Shown: piece after piece, positions 8,481 to 16,599 of the stretch
How positions within the stretch are numbered: position 1 is the stretch's first letter
How the letters are laid out: each line of letters begins with the position of its first letter
DNA from: Euprymna scolopes
Taxonomy: Eukaryota > Mollusca > Cephalopoda > Sepiida > Sepiolidae
Reading direction: 5' to 3'
Length of the DNA: 22,097 nucleotides
Assembly: GCA_024364805.1 (NCBI GenBank)
Contig: CM044508.1
Coordinates: 4,544,028-4,566,124 of the forward strand
Notes under the pieces: model-generated
What the model saw: the letters and a program-made list of their open reading frames with translations, nothing else
Databases searched by the model: none
What the model was told of the DNA's origin: nothing
Position numbers and translations under genes: made by a program

Positions 8481-8992
8481 TGGAATTGTGGGCCAGTGCC
8501 AAGTTCTGCTTCCACACTCAGGGTCTGCCAACAGCCACCTGATTGCAACGGGGGATCACCATACTCTTCAGCACATCCAGGTACACTTTGATGTTGCCTT
8601 TCAAGCCGACTTCGAAGATGTGAGGTGGCATGATGTGGTCCTCACTTAAAACCACATCTAAGACCATAATCTTGGCTGGAAACTTTGTTTTCATCACACT
8701 GGTCACATCCCTGTTATCCGAATTTGCATTTTGATGTTACTGGCAATGGTCCTGTCGTCATAACTTGGATCTGTGGAGAGCATGAGTTGTACAGTGGCAC
8801 ATCTCCAATCTCGCTTATTGAACATTGTATTACTTTCAGGCATGATAGAAGGCTCCTATCGCTCTTGTGATTGGTACACAACTGGCCAACCAGTAAATGG
8901 TCTGCAACAAAAATAGAAAACCAGCTTTCATTAAACGGAAATGGAATCATGTTGTCTTTTCTAGGGCGACAATTTTATCGTTCCTCCCTGTA

Positions 8993-9827
8993 ATCTGCGT
9001 GTCATATACTTTGGAATGATATCTACACTTTGTTATACAATCTATGACCTATATTGCAATTGGTTTCAAAAGAATGTGTGGTTACTGAGCTTGGAACTCT
9101 AACTCCTAACCAGGAACTTGCAGAGACCCGTCCTAGGGGTCCCCAGGAACCTGCCCTTTTTACGCCTGTTGTAAAAGTGCCCTTTTTAGAGGAATATATT
9201 ATAGGCCCACCATTGCTATATTTTTTTTTTGCCATTATTTTTTCATTTGAGCACCTATCCTAAAAGAAGTCCTCTGCACGTCACTGCTCCTAACCCTAAC
9301 TTTCAAAGAAGAGATCGTGCGACACTTCAGCTAATTACTAACAGAGGCGGCCAGCCTTGCCCAGTCATAAAATATACTTAAATATAATATTTTAATTTAT
9401 GAAAATTTCATATATATTATTATAGTGTCAATTCTCTATTGATTATTATATATTATATTGTACCCAATCTGTAGTAGTGATTTCAAAAGTAAAAAAAAAA
9501 ATATGACTTGAGTGCCATCAGCTAGAATCGAAACCAAAACCAAAATTTATGAAGAATTCTTGTAAAATTATTAATTACAAGATTCCAGCAAGCAAGCAAG
9601 GACGCTCGAACAGTCCATAGAGTTTGATAATTATTAAGATTCAACGAGAAGTCGCTGAAGGCTCAGTAATCTATTCTGACAAGTGAAGAGCTTATTATAC
9701 TAATTTAAACCAAAAAATTATCAGCAAAATTTCAGTGATCATAACAACCATTTGCACCTACACAAGGAGTTGAAAGACCATAGCTTGATGCAAAGATTCG
9801 TATATTAAAAAAATAATGAGAAGCATA
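8993..9827. other. Spacer with no recognised gene
   Basis: AT-rich, with poly-T (9220-9230) and poly-A (9491-9502) tracts. Overlapping 70-codon frames at 9023-9263 on both strands have no recognisable domain. A lone 'cctaaccctaac' at 9289-9300 resembles two telomere units but is too short to call. Confidence 0.5.
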
Positions 9828-9838
9828 TTTTGTAGATA

Positions 9839-10540
9839 TTTTCTTTTTTTTTTTATTACATTTTCACCCCAAACAAGGCACATTGCCACTTTGGTGTAGA
9901 GGGCTACTATCAAGGACATAAGCTACTGGGGTACTATGTAGGGAGTTGGGCAGCAAGATGTCGGTTCACGTTGCACTTGAACTTCTGCATGTCAGCACAG
10001 GTGGGAAGCAGGGACCTGGAATGGGATTCCAAAGTCTAGCGGTTCTGGGGAAGAAACTACTGGAGTAGAAAGCTCTCCTGCACCTAGTGTAGGGGTGGGA
10101 TATAGCTGCTTGGTAATAAGTATACAGTTAGATTTTTTTTTTTATTACATTTTCACCCCAAACAACTTTGGTGTAAGGGGCTACTATCAGGGACATAAGC
10201 TACTGGGACACTATGAAGAGAGTTGGGCAGCAAGATGTCGGTTCACGTTAAACTTGAACTTCTGCATGTCAGTACAGTTGGGGAAGCAGAGACCCGGAAT
10301 GGAATTCCAAAGTCTAGCGGTGCTGGGGAAGAAATTACTGGAGTAGAAAGTTCTCTTACATCTAGGGATCTCAGTGTAGGTATGGGATTTAGCTGCTTGT
10401 CGGGTTTGTCGAGGGTATTTACGTCGTGGGGGCACAAGTGCTTGCCGTTGGTCAGAGCATTCACCATTAAAATACTGAGAGAACAAGCAGAGGGAAACAA
10501 CATTTCGTCAGTGGGACAGAGCCTGCAGCTTAGATGACTT
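9839..10540 (-). mobile_element. Two tandem LINE A-type 3' ends in one insertion
   Basis: Both units are in minus orientation. The right unit (10540-10132) encodes the RT C-terminus: KYPRQTRQAAKSHTYTEIPR, then TARLWNSIPGLCF, then KFKFNVNRHLAAQLSS with the stop at 10213-10211. It then has a 3' UTR and poly-A. The left unit (about 10110-9839) repeats the same C-terminus and UTR and ends in its own poly-A. About 20 bp of unrelated DNA (10111-10131) separates them. The 11-bp direct repeat TTTTGTAGATA flanks only the outside, at 9828-9838 and 10541-10551. Both units are 5'-truncated and neither contains the catalytic box. Confidence 0.8.
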
Positions 10541-10551
10541 TTTTGTAGATA

Positions 10552-10759
10552 ACGTGCCAGAGGGGCACCTTTGTTTCACACCATTCTTTTACTTCTAAAT
10601 TCTATTTTGACAATCTGGAGTGTTCGAACGAGTGGTAGTCGTAAACATTGCATAGACGCTAGTTGACTGCCTTAGTTATGATTCCCCTGACAATGCCCAT
10701 CCTTAAGTATTCTTAAAGGGGCTTGATAATTATAATTGAACAATAATTATTCATTTATT
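10552..10759. other. Spacer with no recognised gene
   Basis: Single-copy-looking AT-rich DNA between the LINE pair and the family 3 ribozyme. Nothing recognised. Confidence 0.5.
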
Positions 10760-10804
10760 CCTACAGACACTAGTGTTTCATGCTTACGCAATCATCAGTG
10801 TAGG
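10760..10804 (-). ncRNA. Type I hammerhead ribozyme, family 3
   Basis: Minus strand: stem I arm CCTACA (10804-10799), CTGATGA (10798-10792), stem II TGC/GCA closed by a GUAA tetraloop (10790-10781), GAAA (10779-10776), stem III ACAC/GTGT with a 2-nt loop (10776-10767), H17 C at 10766, then stem I arm TGTAGG (10765-10760), a perfect six-pair match. Cleavage is predicted between 10766 and 10765. The pair that closes stem II next to the core is U-U here instead of the usual G-C; GCAC-GAAA becoming GCAT-GAAA is what CpG decay would give. Activity may therefore be weakened. Its flanks resemble neither of the other two ribozyme families. Confidence 0.8.
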
Positions 10805-10918
10805 AGTGTCAATTCCTGCTGGTTGAGAGATTTATATGACCTTATTTTAAAACTTCCACAAATTATTTGAAAAAGAGAACAAACATTGTTTTATAAAATG
10901 TTACTGTGATAAAAGGGG

Positions 10919-11224
10919 AATAACTTTAAATAAATAAAGTAAGAGTTATTACCTTTTATAGATCTGTAAAAAGACTAGAGAGTTCTAGAGAGGGGAACCG
11001 AAGACAAGATGGCAGCTTCGCTTGAAACTGAATATTGTTCTGTAAATGATTTAAGTTTTCTACCGTGAATAAATAACTCCAAATAAAAAAGTAAGAGTTA
11101 TCGCCCCTTATAGATCATTGAAAAGACTAGAGAGTTCTAGAGATGGATGGGGGATAATATGGTAGCTTCACTGGACACAAACTATCGTTCTGAAAATAAT
11201 TTAAGTTTTCTGCTGCAAATAAAT
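10919..11224. repeat. Two 153-bp tandem units
   Basis: Units 10919-11071 and 11072-11224 share 'agtaagagttat', 'aaaagactagagagttctag', 'tggtagcttc/tggcagcttc' and 'aatttaagttttct' blocks in the same order. The 'agagttat(t/c)..cc' core resembles short repeats widespread in mollusc genomes. No coding capacity. Confidence 0.75.
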
Positions 11225-11383
11225 TGTGTTTAAAATACAATGAGCTTGTCTGCTTGTTATTAGAATATCCAATGATCCTGACATGATAATTTCTCTGAAC
11301 ACAACATAAACACTAATGTTACACATAGAGATTTTAAAATTTGTGTTGGTGGTAACAGAGTTCTGTTGTGGATGAGACATATA

Positions 11384-11840
11384 CATGAGAGTTGTTCCAA
11401 AAGTAATGCATCCTATTTTTTAACTAAAAAAAAAAAAATGTTGAAGAGCTACGAAGACGAGAATGGTACCATGAAAGCGAGCAACCTTTTGTGCTCCAGA
11501 ATTTATTTTTCTACATAGTCACCACCATTCTCAATGCACTTTTGCCAACGATTGGGTGGTAGCTGTGCATGGGTATCTTGAGCATGCTTTGTCACTCACA
11601 TCGCTGTCGACACTCTGCAATCGATGAACCCATCTCCTAATTGTACTAACATCAACTGCATTGGCTTCATAAGCGTTCAACAGGTGCCGGTGAATGTTGA
11701 TCGGTTCCATTTTTTCTGCATGGGGAAATTCAACGGTGCATCTCTGCTTCTGACGCACGTTCATAACAAGGATGCTTTGTTAGAGTCTCACACCATCACT
11801 ATCTGTAGCAGAGAGATGAAACTTTCAGGTCATAAATGAC
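11384..11840 (-). pseudogene. Mariner-like transposon, internally deleted
   Basis: The minus strand starts at 11764 with MNVRQKQRCTVEFPHAEKME, then INIHRHLLNAYEANAVDVST and IRRWVHRL. This is the N-terminal helix-turn-helix of mariner transposases of the type that often sits next to a SET or other domain. After about 75 codons the sequence jumps in a new frame to the extreme C-terminus, AQLPPNRWQKCIENGGDYVE then K and a stop at 11505-11503. Everything between, including all three catalytic aspartates, is gone. Left of the stop, 'gttgttccaaaagtaatgcatcc' (11391-11413) fits a mariner terminal repeat, with TA at 11382-11383. The matching right end is not visible before the Gypsy fossil at about 11840. 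The element is a deletion derivative that could have moved only in trans. Confidence 0.75.
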
Positions 11841-12950
11841 TAATACTGCGAGGACAGAGAATAGTCCTACTGCATGCTATGTGGGTTGAAATGAAACAAA
11901 AGACACATACCGGCTACCTAGGCATAAATCTATGTCTGCGAAGAGTGAGGAACCTCATATTTGGACCAGGAATGTCTAAAGAGATTAAACAATATATTGA
12001 AGCCTGTGGGACCTGTGCAACCTATGCAGACCGCCAGCCAGCAGAAGCACAAATCATAGTACCAGTCCTGGAAAGACCTTGGCAACAAGTAGCAGGGGAC
12101 CTCCTATCATAGAGAGGGAACAGCTATCTGATCACAGTGGACAGACAGCAATTTTTTTGAAATTGACAAACTGGATACACCCACATCAGAAGCTATGATT
12201 AAATGCATGAAAGCACATTTCACACACCATGAAATTTTAGAGGTCCTGACTTCCGACAATGGTCCTCAACTGTCATCACACACATTCAGAAAACTTGCAA
12301 TGAAATGGCTGTTCAAACACGAAACAATATCACCAGGCAACAGCCAAGCAAGTGGTGCTGCCGAAGCAGCACTAGAAATCACCAAACGCCTCTTTCGCAA
12401 ATGCAAAGCATCTGGAGAAGATCCATTTTTAGGGCTGTTGAACCTAGACAACGTGCTAACCATAGGACTAAACAGCAGCCCAGCACAAAGATTCTGGTTG
12501 GAGAACGAGGTCAATAGTGCCAGCTGTTGAATTAAAACTTAAGTCCCTCTGCCCACACTAAACTGATGAAGCATGGAGGAAACAGGAAAGGAGGCTCAAA
12601 CACCATGAAATGGAGAAAGAGCTGAAAGGTCTTAACATCGGTGACAATGTTTGAGCCCAGTCATCCAATCTCTACACAAGAGAGTGGAGGGGAGCAACAG
12701 CTTAAAAACGAATGACTGGTAGGTCGTATGAAGTAGAGGCAAGAGACGGACAACTATACAGGCAATTCCTGCGCAAAATTCCTGAGTCAAAACACTCCTT
12801 TCTAGGATACCATCAGACTACATGCACAGCTGATGCTCACTCTCAGTCCCAAATACAGCCTGACAAACCCAAACCACAAACAAAATGGATTGCACTAGAA
12901 AACGAGTTAGCTGAAGAAAGCATTTGTGAAATGAATGACAGCCAACAGCT
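11840..12950 (+). mobile_element. Ty3/Gypsy fossil: integrase part
   Basis: A broken remnant of a Ty3/Gypsy-like pol gene. In order it shows the HHCC zinc-binding segment (around KTHTGYLG and ACGTCATY, about 11900-12030), the integrase core region with a TSDNGPQ block (about 12250-12273) and the SGAAEAALE region (about 12352-12378), and a C-terminal tail to about 12900. The family resembles the K02A2.6-type Gypsy elements common in invertebrates. It has several breaks and looks old. It faces the opposite way from the gag-RT part to its right, and no LTR is visible on its left. Confidence 0.8.
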
Positions 12951-12954
12951 GACC

Positions 12955-15060
12955 ACTTCTCTTTTACTTGCAAATGCAACTGGTTTACCAACCTGTATTA
13001 GCGCTACTCCTAACTCATACTTGCATGCATCATTATCAAGAATAAGATCCTTGTGGGGGTCATAATATGTAAGGATGAGTGAGTTTGTGATGACTTCTTT
13101 TAGTGTTGAAAGCTGCTTGTTGGGAATCTGACCGTGCCCACAGAACATCTTTCTTGGTCAGGTTCTGGAGAGGTTTTGTCATTGTTGCAAAATTTGAAAT
13201 AAATTTTCTTATATAGTTTGTCATGCCTAGGAATCTGTGGAGAGCTCCAATGTTTCATGCTGCTGACATATCAGTGATAGCCCTAATTTTTTCTGGGTCA
13301 ATTCCAATGCCATATTTGGTGATGCGATGTGCCATGAAAGTAATCGCATTTAGTCCAGTCTCTAGATTTTCTGGGTGAAGTTTTACTCCTATTGTTTAGC
13401 ATTTCTGGAGTAGTTTGTGGAGTCGTCTGTCATGTTCTTTTTGGTCTTTCCCATGAATGACTAGAGCATCTAAAATAATAACAACTCCTTGAATGTTCTG
13501 AAATTGCTCTTTCAGCTTTCTTTGGAAGATCTCTGCTGAAGAGTTCCGGCCAAATGTTAACCGACACCAACAGTATCGGCCAAAGCATGTCCGAAAGATG
13601 GTCAGGTTACTAGATGCATCATCGAGCTCAATATCCTGATGATAGATTTATTTTTGCATCTCTCATGCCATGAATGACATCCTCGAGTATTGGTATGGTG
13701 TAGTGCTCTCACATGAGTGCTTTGTTTGAGCTTATGAGGATCCAGGCATATCCTCATTGTCCAATTTTTCTTTCTTGTGATGACAAGTTGGCTTAACCAT
13801 GGATTGGGTTTTTCTACTGGTTTAATTATTCCTAATTTGGTCAGTCAACTTCTTTTTCAGTTCAGAACATATAGCTATAGGTATTCTCTGAGTGAGCATT
13901 ACAACTGGTATTGCATCTGGTTTGAGTTAGAGAGTGGCAAAACCTGGTAGTTTTGCCGAGTTGATCATCAAACACCTCCTTATAGTTTTTCTCTATGTTG
14001 ACTGTTGCAATGCGGTGGAAATTCTGTTTTATTTCCACAAGGTCCATTTGTATGCTCATGCACAGGTCAAGCAGTGGTTAATAAATTCCACTGGGTAGGT
14101 TTTTCGTGGTTTTTTTTGTTTGTTTTTTTTCATCAACATACACTAAGTGGTTTCATCAGAGATTCGTTCCACATTGAGAAGACCCCTTTATAAGGGTTTA
14201 TCCTTTTCAGGGAGAGTATTAATAGCTGCCCTAGTGTCAATCTGGAAAACAACTTTTTTATCCAGAAGCATAAGGCATTTGACCTCTTTTGCCTGTTTTG
14301 TCTTTGAGAATTTTATTGCATTCACCTAGTAAGTGTATTCTTCCAATTCCTCTGATGATGATGTTTCTTGTTTATGTACTCGTGGAGGAGAAACTTCTTG
14401 TTTTCATTTGTTCATGTGTTGTGCCTTTGTTTTCATGTCCTTCTGTCATTGTTGAGACACTTGGATTCGAAATCTCCCTTCTCGTTGCATGTATGGCACA
14501 ATTTGCAATGGGCTGGGCATCTACTGGATTTTGGTGCATGTGTATAGCCACAAAATAGGCATTCTCTTTTGGAGACTGGTTTCTTCACTCAATTGGCTTC
14601 ACGTACCCTCATCACCTGAGCTATATCCAGTCCTATTCCTTGACTATGGGTTGAGACCATTTCAGCTACTCTGCATATGTCTATACTCTTCTGTAGAGTG
14701 AGGTTCTGCATTTTTAGTAAATCCTGCTTGGTTAACTGGTCACGGACACCTTCTACAATCTGGTCGTGCAGAAGTAGCACGTCTTCGCCAGTACTCTTAG
14801 ATTATTGTAAAACTTGTCAAAAGCCTCTCTCTTATCCTGTTTCCTTTGACAGAACGCAAATCTCTCATAAGTTTTGTTGAGAATTCCAACAGAATACTAC
14901 TCCAGTGCTAGTAGTATCTCCTCCGCAGTGCGCACAGTTTCCAAGAGGTCAAACTGTATGCCCTGGTATATTCTCATGGCGTCACTTAAGTATAGCAACT
15001 TGAATTTCTCGTGGTTAACAGTCCAAACCTATCAATAACGAGTAGTTGGACCATCATTTA
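12955..15060 (-). mobile_element. Ty3/Gypsy fossil: gag, protease, RT and partial RNase H
   Basis: Minus-strand parts from right to left: gag C-terminal region (about 15030-14590), a cysteine-rich zinc-knuckle region (about 14560-14480), a retropepsin-like segment (about 14260-14220), RT (about 14060-13150), and the start of RNase H with LILTYYDPHKDLILDNDACK and KPVAFASK (about 13080-12960). The order is that of a Gypsy gag-pol gene. Many breaks; old. It is complementary in content to the plus-strand integrase part next to it. The two may be halves of one element with an inverted segment, or two insertions. No flanking LTRs recognised. Confidence 0.8.
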
Positions 15061-15064
15061 TGAA

Positions 15065-15580
15065 AGATTTTCTAGGAGCCAGCCTTATTCCCACTAAATA
15101 TGAGTCATTCTGAAATCAAAATAGCAAAATTTCAAACATTATGAACAAAACAAAAAAAACGTATCGAATACATAATATTCCTGAAGTAGTTTTAAAAGGT
15201 TTTAAAAATGATTTTCAATAATTCTTTAAAAAATAAAACTAATTTCAATAATTCTTAATTAAGATAAGACCAAAAAACTCTCCAAAAAAATCTATTCTTA
15301 CCCCCCCCTCCCAGATAAACGTTTTGTAGTTTCTTTTTTAGTTATGTTAGTGAAATGCTGCAGCACATTTCTACATGAACATTTTGTAGAGTGTTCGGGC
15401 TCTTTATGCCCATCCCGATAGGTGTATAATGTCCTTTACACACCTGAACTGATTGTCTTCTTGCTGTCAACGCCATTATATTATGAGCTCCGGTTGCTTA
15501 ATCATTCATCATTGCTGCCATCATCGGCATTAGATGTGAGCCTCAGTAGCTTTTTTCATTTGTTGATACAAATTCAACTC
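15065..15580. other. AT-rich spacer
   Basis: Contains A- and C-runs (15300-15308). 15465-15500 ('gccattatattatgagctcc') has a diverged relative at about 16340-16365, so parts belong to the flank of the ribozyme repeat. No gene. Confidence 0.5.
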
Positions 15581-15728
15581 ACAAACAAATTGAGCTTAGG
15601 TATTTGGACAATATCAAAACATTGTTAACTCAGCGCCCGCATAGCGGCAGCTGTATAGTGCAACAGTTAGAAGCTCCGACTCTCATTGATCGGGTTTCAA
15701 TTCTGGCTGGAGGTAGTTGCTTGTCTAG

Positions 15729-15772
15729 CCACACTGATGAGCTGTAAAACAGCGAAACAGTACTGTATGTGG
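15729..15772 (+). ncRNA. Type I hammerhead ribozyme, family 2 unit 1
   Basis: A perfect compact motif. Stem I arm CCACA (15729-15733), CTGATGA (15734-15740), stem II GCTGT/ACAGC with loop AAA (15741-15753), GAAA (15754-15757), very short stem III ACAG/CTGT with a 2-nt loop (15757-15766), H17 A (15767), stem I arm TGTGG (15768-15772), fully paired. Predicted cleavage lies after 15767. All invariant core bases are present. Such short stem III hammerheads often act as dimers in multimeric transcripts, and a second unit follows downstream. Confidence 0.92.
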
Positions 15773-16010
15773 ATGACTATAATGCTCCCTATCTTAGGTT
15801 GCGCATTTGGGAAGTAATATACAAATTACTATCAGCGTATGAAGCGATGCTCTTTCTGTAAACAAATTTAGCTTAGGTATTTGGACAATGTCAAAACATC
15901 ATTAATTCACCGTCCCTATAGCAGTAACCATATAGCGCAACATTTAGAAGCTCCGACTGTCGTTTGGGCGATCAGGTTCCGATCCTGGCTTGAGGTAGTT
16001 GCTTGTCTAG

Positions 16011-16059
16011 CCGCACTGATGAGTTGTGAATTTAAACAGCGAAACAGTACTGTATGTGG
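16011..16059 (+). ncRNA. Type I hammerhead ribozyme, family 2 unit 2
   Basis: Stem I arm CCGCA (16011-16015), CTGATGA (16016-16022), stem II GTTGT/ACAGC (16023-16027 and 16036-16040), GAAA (16041-16044), stem III ACAG/CTGT (16044-16053), H17 A (16054), stem I arm TGTGG (16055-16059). Changes relative to unit 1 (A to G in stem I, C to T in stem II) give G-U pairs, so both helices hold. Cleavage predicted after 16054, 287 nt downstream of the unit 1 site. Confidence 0.9.
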
Positions 16060-16064
16060 ATGAC

Positions 16065-16065
<1 letters not shown>

Positions 16066-16113
<48 letters not shown>
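16066..16113. repeat. (TA)n microsatellite at the centre of an inverted ribozyme pair
   Basis: About 22 TA units. The ribozyme sequence on its left (to 16065) and the inverted copy on its right (from 16113) make a palindrome about 160 bp long. Confidence 0.9.
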
Positions 16114-16115
<2 letters not shown>

Positions 16116-16165
16116 CCATATACAGTACTGTTTTGCTGTATCACAGCTCATCAGTGCGGCTAGAC
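16114..16165 (-). ncRNA. Decayed hammerhead motif, family 2, inverted copy
   Basis: Minus strand: stem I arm CCGCA (16159-16155), CTGATGA (16154-16148), stem II GCTGT/ACAGC with a 3-nt loop (16147-16135), then AAAA (16134-16131) where GAAA is expected, stem III ACAG/CTGT, A, then TATGG. The base at 16134 makes G12, needed for cleavage, an A, so this copy should be inactive. The stems are kept. Confidence 0.8.
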
Positions 16166-16204
16166 AGGAAACTAATCAAGATAATCCAAAGTGATTAGTT
16201 GCAT

Positions 16205-16448
16205 CTTAGCAGGTAGGAAATAAGAATTTTTTTTATATACTTTGTAACAATCACAGCCAAATATCTTGACTATATAAACTATATACATTCATACAAAATC
16301 GTTTGTGCACGCAAGTTGATCATCTTGTCGTCATCGCCACCACTATCATAATTGTGAGCTCCAGGTGCTTTTCTGCTTATCGATACAGAACCGCACCACT
16401 AGTTAAATTATAAAATGGTTTATTCAAAGGACAGAACAGAAACTTTGC
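16205..16448. other. Spacer flanking the ribozyme repeat
   Basis: AT-rich. 16340-16375 resembles 15465-15495 ('gagctcc(a/g)ggtgctt'). A 9-bp inverted repeat AACTAATCA/TGATTAGTT lies at 16170-16200. No gene. Confidence 0.5.
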
Positions 16449-16450
16449 TT

Positions 16451-16493
16451 GTGTGTGTGTGTGAGAGAGAGAGGGAGAGAGAGAAGAAGGGAA

Positions 16494-16530
<37 letters not shown>

Positions 16531-16531
16531 T
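16451..16531. repeat. (GT)n(GA)n microsatellite
   Basis: GT run followed by interrupted GA units. Frames on both strands here (16377-16621) are encoded by it and are not genes. Confidence 0.95.
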
Positions 16532-16599
16532 ATTTCACTACATCAGCTGCCCAATGCATGTTATCCCCATTTCTGGCCGGGAAGAGGGTCAGAAAATTA

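Larger units (their letters stand above)
6339..8825 (-). pseudogene. IS630/Tc1-mariner transposase, deleted and interrupted
   Basis: Three minus-strand pieces belong together. The likely start is MFNKRDWRCATVQLM (M at 8825-8823). The middle piece (about 8706-8480) reads VMKTKFPAKIMVLDVV, then EDHIMPPHIFEVGLK, then VAVGRP.VWKQNLALAH. The C-terminal piece (6603-6339) reads NFAPFSHWLFYSPNLNPLDYF and ends in a stop at 6341-6339. This is the DDE/D core of the superfamily. The block around the first aspartate is deleted. The second site, usually QDSAPAH, reads QNLALAH, so Asp is Asn. The third aspartate in NPLDY is kept. In-frame stops occur (for example at GRP.VW), and a LINE sits inside the core between AH and NFAP. 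It cannot be active. Confidence 0.8.
6225..8990 (-). mobile_element. Tc1/mariner (IS630) transposon with both terminal inverted repeats, split by LINEs
   Basis: The left end CAGGGTGGAATGATAAATG (6225 on) follows TA at 6223-6224. The right end is its imperfect inverse: read on minus from 8990, CAGGGAGGAACGATAAAAT, followed on plus by TA at 8991-8992. The two ends agree at about 20 of 26 positions, and TA flanks are the rule for this superfamily. The transposase lies on the minus strand between them. Without the inserted LINEs (about 6604-8480) the element would be only some 890 bp. That is shorter than the usual 1.2-1.3 kb, because part of the transposase N-terminal half is missing. Confidence 0.8.
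15581..16070 (+). repeat. Tandem ribozyme repeat (family 2), two direct units
   Basis: Two head-to-tail units share 'gcttaggtatttggacaat', a tRNA-like region, and a hammerhead. Unit 1 starts near 15584 and unit 2 near 15861, a period of about 277 bp. In each unit an A-box-like 'tatag(t/c)gcaaca.ttagaagc' (15653-15673 and 15932-15952) precedes a B-box-like sequence (15692-15703; GGTTCCGATCC at 15975-15985). The ribozyme follows about 25 nt further on. Between the first ribozyme and the second unit is an 85-bp unrelated-looking stretch. Tandem ribozyme monomers of this size are the genomic form of animal retrozymes, whose transcripts self-cleave and circularise. A ribozyme-bearing SINE is the alternative, and the tRNA-like head favours it. 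Confidence 0.75.

Noticed and set aside
9023-9263. Overlapping 70-codon frames on both strands
   Set aside because: No domain, low-complexity tails and mutual overlap; most likely chance.
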